Positions 33,091-42,539 are shown, numbered from the stretch's first letter. The stretch is DNA of 64,000 nucleotides from Alkalihalobacterium sp048323755 (GCF_048323755.1 NZ_JBLWFS010000001.1:62001-126000), one strand, 5' to 3'. The notes: a model not told the origin generated them from the letters alone. Program-made: numbers and translations.

Positions 33091-34602
33091 TTGACAACAT
33101 TTTATGACTTTGGAATACACCAACAAATTGTTAAAGCTATTACAGACATGGGATTTGAAGAGGCAACGCCAATTCAAGAACAAACGATTCCTACAGCACT
33201 TTCTGGTAAAGATGTTATAGGACAAGCACAAACAGGAACAGGGAAAACAGCTGCTTTTGGAATTCCGTTAATTGAAAAGATGGTTGTAGATGCAGGGACA
33301 ATTCAAGGTCTTGTATTAGCACCTACTCGTGAGTTAGCGGTTCAAGTAGCAGAAGAACTAAATAAAATCGGGAATCTTCGCGGCGTAACCGCTTTGCCGA
33401 TTTACGGTGGGCAAGATATTGTTCGTCAAATTAAAGCATTAAAACGTAAACCTCAAATCATTGTAGCAACACCTGGTCGTTTTATGGACCATATGCGTCG
33501 TAAAACTGTTCGTATGGATGCCATTCAAATGGTTGTTCTAGACGAAGCAGATGAAATGCTAAACATGGGCTTCATTGAGGACATTGAAACGATTTTAGCG
33601 GAAGTTCCTAATGAGCGCCAAACACTATTGTTCTCAGCAACAATGCCAAAACAAATTCGCAGACTGGCCGAAAGATTTATGAAACCAGACGCCGAAGCGA
33701 TTGTTGTGAAATCGGTTGAAATTACAACTGCTAACGTTGAACAAGAATATATGGAAGTACCTGAGTCGAAGAAATTCGATGTGCTTTGCCGTATGCTAGA
33801 CGTCCATTCACCAACATTAGCTATCGTATTTGGTCGTACGAAGCGTCGTGTTGATGAAGTTTCTGAGGCTTTAAATAAACGAGGTTACGGCGCTGAAGGT
33901 TTACATGGTGATATTAACCAAAACCAGCGTGACCGAGTGATTAAGAAATTTAAAGAAGGTACAGTTGAAGTTCTAGTTGCGACAGATGTTGCTGCTCGTG
34001 GTTTAGACATTACAGGTGTGACGCATGTTTATAACTTTGATATTCCACAAGACCCTGAAAGTTATGTTCACCGTATTGGACGTACAGGTCGTGCCGGAAA
34101 CAAAGGGTTAGCGTTAACGTTAGTTACACCAAGAGAACTTTCGCATTTAAAAACGATTGAAAAAACGTCAAATCGTAAAATTACGAGAAAACCTGTACCG
34201 ACTTTAGCTGAGGCGATGGAAGGTCAGCTTCGTATGACGGTTGAAAGCTTAATGAAGATGGTAGAAGAAAATGACATTCAATCGTACCGTATGTCTGCTG
34301 AACAGCTTCTTGAGGAAACGGACTCAGTAACGTTACTTTCAGCTGCCTTAAAAATGTTAACGAAGGAGCCAAATGATGTTCCAATTAAGTTAACTGAAGA
34401 AGCACCGTTACGAATCAAAGGCTATAAATCTGGCGGTGGCCGAGGTAAAGGCGGCGGCGGTGGCGGTGGTTATGGCCGTGGAAATAATAAAGACCGTGAC
34501 CGCAATCGAGGTGGCGATCGCGACCGTAAAGGTGGATCAAGAGGCAATTCTAAAAACAGCAAAGTAAGAGTCTCAGCTTCACGTAAAAAGAAAAACGACT
34601 AA
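33091..34602 (+). CDS. cshA: DEAD-box RNA helicase CshA
   Basis: ATP-dependent RNA helicase, 503 residues. Motif I AQTGTGKT (about 46-53), PTRELA, DEAD (about 151-154), SAT, and HRIGRTGR (about 328-335) are all present. After residue 445 comes a basic Gly/Arg tail (RGKGGGGGGGYGRG and on) for RNA binding. Its sequence matches B. subtilis CshA, a degradosome-associated helicase for mRNA decay and ribosome assembly. TTG at 33091 is the start, with AAAGGAGA about 14 bases upstream. A cold-shock gene lies directly upstream, a functionally sensible neighbour. Confidence 0.92.
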   Translation: MTTFYDFGIHQQIVKAITDMGFEEATPIQEQTIPTALSGKDVIGQAQTGTGKTAAFGIPLIEKMVVDAGTIQGLVLAPTRELAVQVAEELNKIGNLRGVTALPIYGGQDIVRQIKALKRKPQIIVATPGRFMDHMRRKTVRMDAIQMVVLDEADEMLNMGFIEDIETILAEVPNERQTLLFSATMPKQIRRLAERFMKPDAEAIVVKSVEITTANVEQEYMEVPESKKFDVLCRMLDVHSPTLAIVFGRTKRRVDEVSEALNKRGYGAEGLHGDINQNQRDRVIKKFKEGTVEVLVATDVAARGLDITGVTHVYNFDIPQDPESYVHRIGRTGRAGNKGLALTLVTPRELSHLKTIEKTSNRKITRKPVPTLAEAMEGQLRMTVESLMKMVEENDIQSYRMSAEQLLEETDSVTLLSAALKMLTKEPNDVPIKLTEEAPLRIKGYKSGGGRGKGGGGGGGYGRGNNKDRDRNRGGDRDRKGGSRGNSKNSKVRVSASRKKKND

Positions 34603-34626
34603 TAAAGACATTACTAATATCAAGGC

Positions 34627-34661
34627 TGGCAGTTTACAATGAACTGCCTCCTTTTTTTTGT
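34627..34661 (+). terminator. Terminator of cshA
   Basis: GGCAGTT and AACTGCC around a 7-base loop, then a run of T. Confidence 0.85.
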
Positions 34662-34742
34662 AATTTATTACAAGTATAAAAAAAGGACTTTATTTCCGAT
34701 ATAAAAGATATAGCTTATTTTAGCGGAGAAGAGGTTCAACCA

Positions 34743-36221
34743 ATGAATGCATTAGAAAAATTACAGTTTGAAGATTTAAAGAAGAAAAATGTCCTGATGT
34801 TACTAGCTATCGGAATTTCACTTGTTTTAGGGATGGTGTATACTTTTTTATCGAAACAATTTGATCGTTCATGGATATATGGCACTGAATTTATGTTACT
34901 TCTTGTTGGTTATGCTGTTCTTAGACGAAATCCTAAAGGACATAAGTTATTTCCATACTTTAGTATCTTTGTTATCTTTTTATTTACATATATTTCTCTT
35001 GTGCTACACGGTGGGAGTGTTGGTTTAGTAGCTATACTCTTTTTCTTACTTGTATTTTCCACCGTTCAACTTGACCGCGTTTTGTTTACAATTGGTTTTA
35101 TTTTAGGTTTAGTTGCCTTATTAATCATAGGATCTGATAAGTCTTCAGTTGAAAGTGGTGTAATTCAAGATAATTTTGGTAATATGATCATTGCCTACGT
35201 TTTAACTGCTATGTTACTTGGTGTAATTACGCATTTAAGTAAAAAGCAATTTCAGGCGTTAGAACAGTTTGTGTCTAATGCAGAACAAGAAGCGTTAGAA
35301 AAAGAAATGCAAAAAGTAAATCTTGAACAAGATGTAGTCGGTATTTCTGACAATATTGATAATGTAAATGAACAATTACGAAATAGTGTGAAAGTGCAGA
35401 CTGAAATGCACTCAGCCATTAATGAGGTAGCTGTCGGAAGCCAAACGCAAACCGAACAAATTAGTATCATTGCTCAAAATGCTCATCATACAAAGGAATC
35501 GATGCACAGATTAAACCAAACATCAAAACAGCTCTCATCAGAATTTAATCGTGTCGTCGACGTGGCTGAGCAAGGTCAAACACAAGCAAACGACTTATCA
35601 ATGGAGATGAAGGAATTACAATCTACTGTTGAGGAACTCCATAACATTTTTGAAAAATTAACATTAAGAATCGAAGAAACAAATACATTTACTGATAATG
35701 TAAAAAAGATTACCGAGCAAACAAATTTATTAGCACTTAACGCTTCGATTGAAGCAGCACGAGCAGGAGAAGCTGGAAAAGGCTTTTCAGTTGTAGCGCA
35801 AGAAATTAGAAAATTAGCTGAAATGACGAGCCAAACAACTGAGAAGATTACGAAAAACCTATTAGAGTTAAATGAAAGTAATCATCTCGCTTATGACAAA
35901 ATGGAAGCGAGTGGTTCAATGCTCGTAAGCAGCGTTACTTTCACAGCTGAAGTCACCTCACATTTTCAGCACTTACATGAACGTATCACAGAAATTAATC
36001 AAACAGTCACAATGTTTGAGGACTTATCGAGTGATGTTCATGAGAAAGCAACAGATGTGGAGCAAGCGACAAATGAACTTGCTGCGGTTATTGAACAAGA
36101 TTCTGCAAGCTTAGAAGAAATGAGTGCGACAACGGAAGCGATGAATGAAGATATAAAAAGAATTTCAGGTTATATGGAGGATACGGTAAAACGTGTCGAA
36201 AGTATTAAAAAGAGTAATTAA
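34743..36221 (+). CDS. Methyl-accepting chemotaxis protein with six-helix membrane domain
   Basis: Chemoreceptor of 492 residues. Instead of two helices around an outside sensor, the N-terminus has about six hydrophobic helices (about 18-165) with short loops, and no clear HAMP. The cytoplasmic part is a long coiled coil (about 195-492) with the hairpin tip TEQTNLLALNASIEAARAGE and GKGFSVVAQEIRKLAE (about 320-360), where CheA and CheW dock. Signal is presumably sensed in the membrane. GGAGAAGAGG lies before the ATG. It is monocistronic. Confidence 0.88.
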   Translation: MNALEKLQFEDLKKKNVLMLLAIGISLVLGMVYTFLSKQFDRSWIYGTEFMLLLVGYAVLRRNPKGHKLFPYFSIFVIFLFTYISLVLHGGSVGLVAILFFLLVFSTVQLDRVLFTIGFILGLVALLIIGSDKSSVESGVIQDNFGNMIIAYVLTAMLLGVITHLSKKQFQALEQFVSNAEQEALEKEMQKVNLEQDVVGISDNIDNVNEQLRNSVKVQTEMHSAINEVAVGSQTQTEQISIIAQNAHHTKESMHRLNQTSKQLSSEFNRVVDVAEQGQTQANDLSMEMKELQSTVEELHNIFEKLTLRIEETNTFTDNVKKITEQTNLLALNASIEAARAGEAGKGFSVVAQEIRKLAEMTSQTTEKITKNLLELNESNHLAYDKMEASGSMLVSSVTFTAEVTSHFQHLHERITEINQTVTMFEDLSSDVHEKATDVEQATNELAAVIEQDSASLEEMSATTEAMNEDIKRISGYMEDTVKRVESIKKSN

Positions 36222-36238
36222 TAATGACTAATACGAAA

Positions 36239-36265
36239 ACAGCAAGGATTCCTTGCTGTTTTTTT
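36239..36265 (+). terminator. Terminator of the chemoreceptor gene
   Basis: ACAGCAAGG and CCTTGCTGT around ATT, then eight T. Confidence 0.9.
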
Positions 36266-36343
36266 TGCGTTTAGGATGTCGCATTTCGAAGCCTCAAGAG
36301 GGAGCTATATTTTGTCGTTATAATGGTCAAGAAGATTTAAGAG

Positions 36344-36528
36344 AAGGCTGTTTTCGTAAACTTGGTTGCTTTTGGACCGTTTTTTGAAAATAAAATAGCC
36401 TTTTCAAGACAAATTTTGTCTGAACGCTATTTTATTTTCAAAAGCTTCACGCATAGCGTGAAGAGCCAAGCATTCGCTTGGCTTACGGTCTAAAAGCACG
36501 GAGCAACAATCTTTGTAAAAAGAGCCTT
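36344..36528. mobile_element. MITE-like element, family 1, copy 2
   Basis: About 185 bp, the fuller version of the element at 3717-3866. It has terminal repeats AAGGCTGTTTTCGTAAAC and a reversed AGGCTCTTTTTACAAAG, and an inner inverted repeat TTTTGAAAATAAAATAGC whose left arm is mostly missing from copy 1. Confidence 0.85.
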
Positions 36529-36611
36529 GAGAAAACAGCTTAAGGCAAACAATCTGTTTATGAGTTTTATCTAATAATAAAATCACTATGTCAGATTACC
36601 TAACAAAATCG

Positions 36612-36639
36612 TTGAAGTAATTTTTAGATAATTTAAAAT
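36612..36639 (+). promoter_or_regulatory. Promoter of glnA
   Basis: TTGAAG, 16 bp, TAAAAT, ending three bases before the GlnR-like operator. Confidence 0.55.
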
Positions 36640-36642
36640 AAG

Positions 36643-36672
36643 AGTTAACAAGAGATGTTAATAAAGATTACA
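36643..36672 (+). promoter_or_regulatory. GlnR/TnrA-type composite operator before glnA
   Basis: TGTTA-N7-TTACA at 36656-36672 fits the GlnR/TnrA consensus TGTNA-N7-TNACA fully. An upstream TTAACA makes a further inverted pair with TGTTAA. The 18 bases AGTTAACAAGAGATGTTA recur with one change before amtB at 43844. The position just after the -10 fits repression. Confidence 0.8.
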
Positions 36673-36691
36673 TGAAAGGGAAGTGTTAATT

Positions 36692-38050
36692 ATGAGTACA
36701 GTTTCTTCTACAAAAAAGTTAACTTTAGAGGCGATTAAAGAGATTATTAAGGAAAAGCATGTGGAGCTTCTGCATATGCAATTCGTTGACATTGAAGGGA
36801 CATTAAAACATGTAACGATTACGGCAGAACAAATCGATGCAGCTGCTGATGGAAAAATTATGTTTGACGGATCGTCAATTACTGGTTTTTCTCCAATTAA
36901 TAAATCGGACTTATATTTACTGCCAGATTTAAATACATTTTGTGTTCTTCCTTGGTCTGTAGAAGAAGGGTACTCAGAAGCTCGCTTTCTTTGCGGAGTA
37001 AAAAATCCGGACGGTACTGATTTTGAAGGAGATCCGCGTCACGTTTTAAAGAGGACGGTAGAAAAAGCAAAAGAACAAGGTTACGGGATTAGTGTTGGGC
37101 CAGAGTTAGAGTTCTTCTTATTTGAAACGGATGACAAGGGTCGTCCTACATTAAATACACAAGACGTTGGTGGATACTTTGAACCGTCTCCGCATGACTA
37201 CGGTGAGAAAGTTCGTCTAGCAATCTATCGTACGTTAAAAGAAATGGGCTTTACAATTGAAGCGTCTCACCATGAAGTGGCTGAAGGTCAGCATGAGATC
37301 AACTTCAAGTATGCTGATGCGCTTGGTGCAGCAGATAACGCGACAACGTATAAATGGGTTGTAAAAACGGTGGCGAGACAATTTGGACTTCATGCTTCGT
37401 TTATGCCTAAACCGATTGCTGGGGCGAATGGAAGCGGAATGCATACAAACATTTCATTATTTGATCTCGAAAAGCAAGAAAATGCATTTTACGATCCAAG
37501 CGATAGTCGTGAACTTTCTGAGAAAGCGTACCAGTTTATCGGTGGGTTAATTGACAATATTGATAATTTTGTAGCGGTGATTAACCCGCTAGTTAACTCT
37601 TATAAGAGACTTGTACCTGGTTACGAAGCACCATGCTATGTCGCTTGGTCAGCATCGAACCGTTCAGCGTTAATTCGTATTCCAGCAACACGCGGTGCAG
37701 GAACTCGCGTTGAAATTCGTTGCCCAGATCCATCAGCTAACCCTTATTTAGCATTTGCGATTATTGCGTCAGCGGGTCTAGATGGTGTAAACCGTAAGTT
37801 AGAAGCACCGGCTGAAGTACTAGATGACATTTTCAGTATGTCGCCAGCTGAGTTAAAAGAAAGAGGCATTCGAAACTTACCAACGAGCTTAGAAGCGGCA
37901 GTTGATGCGCTAGAAGAAGGAAAAATTGGACGCTCAACATTAGGAGATCACGTATTCGCAGAGTTTGTAGACTTAAAACGCGCCGAATATGATAGTTTCA
38001 GAACAGCTGTTACGGGCTGGGAAATTGACAACTACCACGCGAAATTCTAA
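36692..38050 (+). CDS. glnA: Type I glutamine synthetase (stand-alone)
   Basis: Makes glutamine from glutamate, ammonia and ATP. GSI-type with MFDGSSITGF (about 56-65), GPELEFFLF, EASHHEVAEGQHEINFKY, GANGSGMHTN and NRSALIRIPATRGAGTRVE, so all active-site loops are in place. It has 452 residues from ATG 36692, which has AAAGGGAAG 8 bases upstream (an in-frame GTG lies at 36683). There is no glnR next to it, unlike B. subtilis glnRA, and the sequence departs from the B. subtilis enzyme in several loops (e.g. PWSVEEGYSEARFLCGVKN), so it may be a second isoform. The operator above suggests control by a GlnR/TnrA-like protein. Confidence 0.93.
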   Translation: MSTVSSTKKLTLEAIKEIIKEKHVELLHMQFVDIEGTLKHVTITAEQIDAAADGKIMFDGSSITGFSPINKSDLYLLPDLNTFCVLPWSVEEGYSEARFLCGVKNPDGTDFEGDPRHVLKRTVEKAKEQGYGISVGPELEFFLFETDDKGRPTLNTQDVGGYFEPSPHDYGEKVRLAIYRTLKEMGFTIEASHHEVAEGQHEINFKYADALGAADNATTYKWVVKTVARQFGLHASFMPKPIAGANGSGMHTNISLFDLEKQENAFYDPSDSRELSEKAYQFIGGLIDNIDNFVAVINPLVNSYKRLVPGYEAPCYVAWSASNRSALIRIPATRGAGTRVEIRCPDPSANPYLAFAIIASAGLDGVNRKLEAPAEVLDDIFSMSPAELKERGIRNLPTSLEAAVDALEEGKIGRSTLGDHVFAEFVDLKRAEYDSFRTAVTGWEIDNYHAKF

Positions 38051-38061
38051 GGATAGAAATA

Positions 38062-38095
38062 CGAAACACCGCATAACATCGCTATGCGGTGTTTC
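38062..38095 (+). terminator. Terminator-like hairpin after glnA
   Basis: AAACACCGCATA and TATGCGGTGTTT, then TTTCACGTGAAAC, itself a palindrome. Confidence 0.7.
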
Positions 38096-38131
38096 ACGTG
38101 AAACGAAGTTTTTAGTCATTAGAATATAGGG

Positions 38132-38167
38132 TAAGCCACCCTTGGATTTAAATGGTGGCTTTTTTAC
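38132..38167. terminator. Second hairpin between glnA and bshB2
   Basis: GCCACC and GGTGGC around a 13-base loop, then TTTTTT on the plus strand. Confidence 0.7.
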
Positions 38168-38185
38168 TTTTGCTAAGAATTAAAT

Positions 38186-38851
38186 TTAATCATTAAAAGA
38201 ATAAAGCCAGAACCTTTCATAATTGAGTCGGTCCATCGCTTCATCATTACCTTCTTGAAGCGCAATTTCGGTTTGTTTGACGACTTCTTGAGTTTGTGTT
38301 TTATGTGCTTTTAAGGCATCTAGCTTTTCTTGATGAAAACGACTTATTTCATTAATAATTTGTGGTTCACCTAAATCATCGATGCAGTCTCTTGAAAAGG
38401 CTAGTGCATGTACCGTTGGTCGCTCCTCCTTTGGAATCGAAGCGACAGCCTTTATCACGACAGCACCACATGCGTCGTGGTCAGGGTGTACGGCATATCC
38501 TGGGTAAAATGTAATGACGAGCGTCGGCTTGCAATCTTCTATTAATGTTCTCATTCGCTCGGCTAATTTATTTTCATCTTCAAACTCAATCGTCTTATCT
38601 CGCAACCCGAGAAAGATTAAATCATCAATTTTTAAAATGTTTGCAGCGGCTTCAAGCTCTTGCTTTCGAAGTTGGGGTAAAGTTTCACGGTTGGCTATTG
38701 GTGGGTTCCCCATGTTTCGTCCCATTTCTCCTAAAGTCATACAAGCATACGTGACTTTCCAGCCTTTTTCTTTATAGTTTAACATCGTCCCTGCAACCCC
38801 AAATGATTCATCATCAGGATGAGGTAAGATCACTAGTAAATGATTTTCCAT
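38186..38851 (-). CDS. bshB2: Bacillithiol biosynthesis deacetylase BshB2 (YojG)
   Basis: Zinc-dependent LmbE/PIG-L-type deacetylase, 221 residues, which removes acetyl from GlcNAc-malate in bacillithiol synthesis. Zinc motifs are LPHPDDESFG (about 9-18) and YAVHPDHDACG (about 120-130). The length and the neighbouring yojF-like gene point to BshB2 rather than BshB1. AGGAGGC lies before the ATG at 38851. In B. subtilis the two genes are adjacent; here about 320 bp with a mosaic repeat separates them. Confidence 0.9.
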   Translation of the reverse strand: MENHLLVILPHPDDESFGVAGTMLNYKEKGWKVTYACMTLGEMGRNMGNPPIANRETLPQLRKQELEAAANILKIDDLIFLGLRDKTIEFEDENKLAERMRTLIEDCKPTLVITFYPGYAVHPDHDACGAVVIKAVASIPKEERPTVHALAFSRDCIDDLGEPQIINEISRFHQEKLDALKAHKTQTQEVVKQTEIALQEGNDEAMDRLNYERFWLYSFND

Positions 38852-38896
38852 AAAAGCCTCCTTTATTTAAAAGAAAAGAAAGTAAAAAATTCGAAG

Positions 38897-39175
38897 ATGT
38901 CTAGCTCCAGGCGCCATCGGCTCGAGGTCGCTTCGGTCCACCAAGCGTGTCTAAAGAGCAAGACACTTATTGTTGGCCCTCCAGCGCTTGTCGCCGAAAA
39001 GCAGGCGCCTTCCGCTTTTCGGGATGTCTAGTTCCAGCGTCCAGCGACTAGCGAGACTTCGCTCACCTCCTTGCGATAAGTCAACATCGGCTCACTAGCG
39101 ATCACCGTGTTTCCTTTATCTCATACGGTGGGCTCCAGTCCGTACGTCGCTATACGGGCGCTTCCGCTTTTCTAA
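38897..39175. repeat. Mosaic repeat, units A then B, between yojF-like gene and bshB2
   Basis: Unit A (about 38897-39023) begins TGTCTAGCTCCAGGCGCC and has CGGCTCGAGGTCGCTTCGGT; unit B (about 39024-39175) begins TGTCTAGTTCCAGCGTCCAG and has GATAAGTCAACATCGGCTC and ACCGTGTTTCCTTTATCTC. Both end GCTTCCGCTTTTC. Its right edge reaches the stop of the yojF-like gene. More G+C-rich than its surroundings; related units lie at 61120-61497. Confidence 0.85.
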
Positions 39176-39513
39176 AATGGATGAGGACTTAATTGAAGTG
39201 ATACAGCTAAACGTCCTTTATCATCTAAGCCAGCTAATAGTAATTGGTCTCCCTTCATAGTGCAATGCGTGAGACCTTCTGCGTAGATCCATCCTAAGTC
39301 TATTTTAAGTCCTACTCGATGGGGGCCGTTACCTGTGATTTTTCCGTGTTCATAAGATACTTTGCCGTTCCGAATAAAGACACCTGATGAGAAAGGAGTT
39401 CCATTCCGATAAGCGGTATAGGCCCCGTTTGTTGTTTCAAGATGAATGTATACGTCTTGGTTAGCCAATTTATTTATCATTTGTTGAACAAATTCTTTAT
39501 TGATCACTTCCAT
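39172..39513 (-). CDS. yojF: YojF-like protein (DUF1806)
   Basis: A 113-residue protein matching the YojF family, found next to bshB2 in Bacillus: QDVYIHLETTNGAYTAYRNG, FIRNGKVSYEHG and RVGLKIDLGWIYAEGLTH. Its function is unknown, though the neighbour suggests a part in bacillithiol metabolism. ATG at 39513 is preferred because AAGGAGG lies 8 bases upstream; the frame runs 14 codons further. The last residues (QLSPHPF) are next to a mosaic repeat. Confidence 0.85.
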   Translation of the reverse strand: MEVINKEFVQQMINKLANQDVYIHLETTNGAYTAYRNGTPFSSGVFIRNGKVSYEHGKITGNGPHRVGLKIDLGWIYAEGLTHCTMKGDQLLLAGLDDKGRLAVSLQLSPHPF

Positions 39514-39758
39514 TTGATTTTCCTCCTTTACACAATTCTTTTGTAAAGTGTGCATGATTTGCTTGTAAGTAATGGGGCGGACTGTAACTGTCCATTATTT
39601 CACTACTCTTATCATACTAGATACTAAGAGGGATCGCACGTAGTAAGCAAGTTGGAAACCGACATTTACTATTTTAGCCAATAAACTATTCATACTGTTA
39701 CGAAAATTTTATAATAAATGAAGAAGACATGCATTCAAAATGAAAAAATAGAGGTTGT

Positions 39759-41738
39759 TTGATGAAAAACAAATTAGTATTCTATATCATTCCTTTAGTA
39801 ATCGTCGTCGGTGCTGTGTTTTTCTTGTTTTCCTATGAAAAAAATGAAAGACAGTACTCTGCTGTCAACGGAAAACTAGATTTATCAACTACTTCCATTA
39901 AAGAATTGGGGACTGCGTCGTTAACAGGAGAATGGAATTTTTATTGGAACGAGTGGTTAGACCCTGCACAATTACCAAATGATGCGGGGGCGCTGATTGA
40001 TATGCCGGCCAAATGGAATGGACATCTTTGGCAAGGAGAACAGTTGCCAGGAGATGGCTTTGCAACCTATCATTTGAAAATCGAACTATCAGAAGAAGAT
40101 GTCAATGAAATGCTAGGGCTTTATTTACCGAATGCTTTTACTTCTTATAAATTGTGGGTCAATGGAAAAGAGCTTGGTGGAGCAGGGTTACCCGGAACAA
40201 CTCGAGAAGCTACTACAGCTGCTTATCAGCCTCAAGTCGTTTATTTTACACCGAACTCTCAAGAAGTGGATCTCGTTTTTCACGTCGCGAATTTTCATCA
40301 TTCAAAAGGCGGGCTGTGGCGTATCATTCGAATAGGTGAAGACAAAGCGATTACAAGTTTGCGAGAAAAACAGCTAGCGTTTGAAATGTTCCTTATTGGC
40401 AGCTTACTTGTCATGGGTCTCTACCATTTAGGGTTATATATGTTAAGACGAAAAGAGAAATCCACGCTATTTTTTGGGCTGTTTTGCCTCGTCATTGGTA
40501 TACGTGCGATGATGGTAGGTGAAGTTTTTTTCAATCAAATCGTTCCTAACTTTCCGTGGGAGTGGCTAAAGAAGATAGAATATACTTGCTTTTATATCGC
40601 TGTTCCACTTTTTGTTTCATTTGCTAGACAGCTGTATCCCAATGAAGTTCATAAGCATATGACTCGTACGGTCTGGGGGATTGCTAGTTTATTTGTTATC
40701 ATTATCCTTTTTACACCAGCGCGAGTTTTTACCCTAACATTAACTGCTTATCAAATTATCACGGTTGTCGTTATTTTGTTAGTGATCGTTTCCGGAATGA
40801 AGGCCTATAAGAATAAGCGGGATATGATTAGACTTAACCTTGTAGTAGGGGTTATTTATGTCCTAACGGTGATCAATGATTTCCTATTTTACAATCAATT
40901 AATCACAACGAGAGAACTATCACCATTTGGGCTATTTATCTTTTTGTTTGGACAGTCCTTTCAGTTATCCACCCAATTTTCACGGGCGTTTTCAAAAGTG
41001 GAGGAAATGTCACAAGAGTTGCAAGAGTTGAATGAAAACCTTGAAAAGAAAGTAGAGGAACGAACGATTGGGCTAGAGAAATCTCAAAAAGAGACCGTCG
41101 AAGCACTCATCGAAATGTCGGTCCTAGAAGAAAGAACCCGAATTGCACATGAAATTCATGATATTATCGGCCATTCGTTAACAACGGTTATTGTTCAGCT
41201 GGAGGCGGGAAAGCGTTTGTCAAAGGCAAAGCCAGACCAAGTCTATGAAAAGATGGAACTCTCACAGGAGTTATTGCGTAAAGGGTTGGATCGAATTCGA
41301 GTATCTGTAAAAGTACTTGGAGAAGTACAAGAAACGATTGAAATAGAAGAAGCATTGAAGGGGTTAATGGATGATACGGTGAAAGCAACGGGTGTGTTGA
41401 TTACAAGTTCAATAGATGAGATACCAAAGTTGAATCATGCGCAAAAGAAAGTCATTTATTATGCCCTTCAAGAAGGAATAACCAACGGAATCCGCCACGG
41501 GAAGAGTACACACTTTCACTTTACATTGCATATTAGGTGCAAGTTTCTGGAGTTTAGATTAGTCGATAATGGTGTAGGTGTGGAAAAGATAGAATATGGA
41601 TTTGGTTTGAATGCGATGAAAAATCGGATCCAGATGTTGAATGGCGAATTGTCGGTGAATACAGAAAAAGGTAGAGGCTGCGAGTTGGCCATTGTTTTGC
41701 CTTTACAACAGGAGTTGCCTACAATAGTAAATGAGTAA
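39759..41738 (+). CDS. 7TMR-DISM sensor histidine kinase (orphan)
   Basis: A 659-residue kinase. After one N-terminal helix (7-27) comes an outside domain of jelly-roll type (about 45-190; GEWNFYWNEW, YHLKIELSEEDV, KLWVNGKELG) that may bind a sugar or carboxylate. Seven helices follow (about 205-405), then a coiled coil (about 415-450), a HisKA_3 box RIAHEIHDIIGHSLT (His about 468) and an ATPase domain with EGITNGIRHG, DNGVGV and GLNAMKNRI. No response regulator lies next to it, so its partner is elsewhere. Such kinases commonly pair with LuxR-type regulators. It may run into the phosphatase gene, 24 bases on. Confidence 0.88.
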   Translation: MMKNKLVFYIIPLVIVVGAVFFLFSYEKNERQYSAVNGKLDLSTTSIKELGTASLTGEWNFYWNEWLDPAQLPNDAGALIDMPAKWNGHLWQGEQLPGDGFATYHLKIELSEEDVNEMLGLYLPNAFTSYKLWVNGKELGGAGLPGTTREATTAAYQPQVVYFTPNSQEVDLVFHVANFHHSKGGLWRIIRIGEDKAITSLREKQLAFEMFLIGSLLVMGLYHLGLYMLRRKEKSTLFFGLFCLVIGIRAMMVGEVFFNQIVPNFPWEWLKKIEYTCFYIAVPLFVSFARQLYPNEVHKHMTRTVWGIASLFVIIILFTPARVFTLTLTAYQIITVVVILLVIVSGMKAYKNKRDMIRLNLVVGVIYVLTVINDFLFYNQLITTRELSPFGLFIFLFGQSFQLSTQFSRAFSKVEEMSQELQELNENLEKKVEERTIGLEKSQKETVEALIEMSVLEERTRIAHEIHDIIGHSLTTVIVQLEAGKRLSKAKPDQVYEKMELSQELLRKGLDRIRVSVKVLGEVQETIEIEEALKGLMDDTVKATGVLITSSIDEIPKLNHAQKKVIYYALQEGITNGIRHGKSTHFHFTLHIRCKFLEFRLVDNGVGVEKIEYGFGLNAMKNRIQMLNGELSVNTEKGRGCELAIVLPLQQELPTIVNE

Positions 41739-41762
41739 GTATTTTTTAGGAGTGGATAAATA

Positions 41763-42539
41763 ATGGAACAATGGCTAGCCATCAAAGAAAATATCAAGGC
41801 GTGGATAAAAGAAGTAGGGAAAGAACAATTAATTCGTATGGAACAGCCGTTTCAGATGAAATCGAAGTCATCTGACATTGATTTAGTAACTGAAGTCGAT
41901 GAATGGAGCGAGCAATTTCTTATCGATAAAATTCATACGGAATACCCGGACCATTCCATTATGTCAGAGGAAAGTGGATGGCATGAGGGACAAGCAGATT
42001 TTGAATGGGTAATCGACCCGATCGATGGAACGGTAAACTTTGCTCATCGCTTTCCATTCTTTTGTATTTCTGTCGGTGTTAAGTATAAAGGAGAAACAGT
42101 CATTGGAGTCGTCTACGTGCCGAAGCTAGATGAAATGTATGAGGCCGTTAAAGGAAGCGGTGCGATGTTAAATGGAAGAAGCATTACCGTTTCTATTACG
42201 GAGCGATTAAATCAAGCGGTTGTAGCAACAGGATTTCCGTATGACCGTGCAACGGATCCAAATAACAACGTTGATAATTTTAATGCGATTATTACGAAAG
42301 TCGGTGGCATTCGCCGAACAGGAAGTGCAGCGATTGATTTATGCCAAGTAGCGGCAGGACGTTTTGACGCGTATTGGGAGATCAAGCTGAAAGAATGGGA
42401 CATTTGCGCAGGGTTATTAATTGTCGAAGAAGCAAAAGGCCAAACGTTTAGTGTAAAAAAAGAAAAAGGCTATCAAGTGTTGGTAGGAACACCAGCTATT
42501 TATGATGAGCTATCAGCTATTCTAGAGTGGGAAAAATAA
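41763..42539 (+). CDS. Inositol monophosphatase family protein
   Basis: Mg-dependent sugar-phosphate phosphatase of 258 residues. Metal-binding motifs are MSEESGW (about 65-71), WVIDPIDGTVNFAH (about 83-96) and KEWDICAGLLIVEEAKG (about 210-226); GSAAIDLCQVAAGRFDAYWE is also typical. B. subtilis YktC is of this family; substrates may be inositol phosphates or other small phosphates. TAGGAGTGGA lies before the ATG at 41763. It probably shares a transcript with the upstream kinase gene. Confidence 0.9.
   Translation: MEQWLAIKENIKAWIKEVGKEQLIRMEQPFQMKSKSSDIDLVTEVDEWSEQFLIDKIHTEYPDHSIMSEESGWHEGQADFEWVIDPIDGTVNFAHRFPFFCISVGVKYKGETVIGVVYVPKLDEMYEAVKGSGAMLNGRSITVSITERLNQAVVATGFPYDRATDPNNNVDNFNAIITKVGGIRRTGSAAIDLCQVAAGRFDAYWEIKLKEWDICAGLLIVEEAKGQTFSVKKEKGYQVLVGTPAIYDELSAILEWEK

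Noticed and set aside
38840..39031. Open frame across mosaic unit A, similar to frames at 61169-61574
   Set aside because: They are read through non-coding repeat units and lack start signals; the repeated peptide (SPPALVADKQAP) is a by-product.
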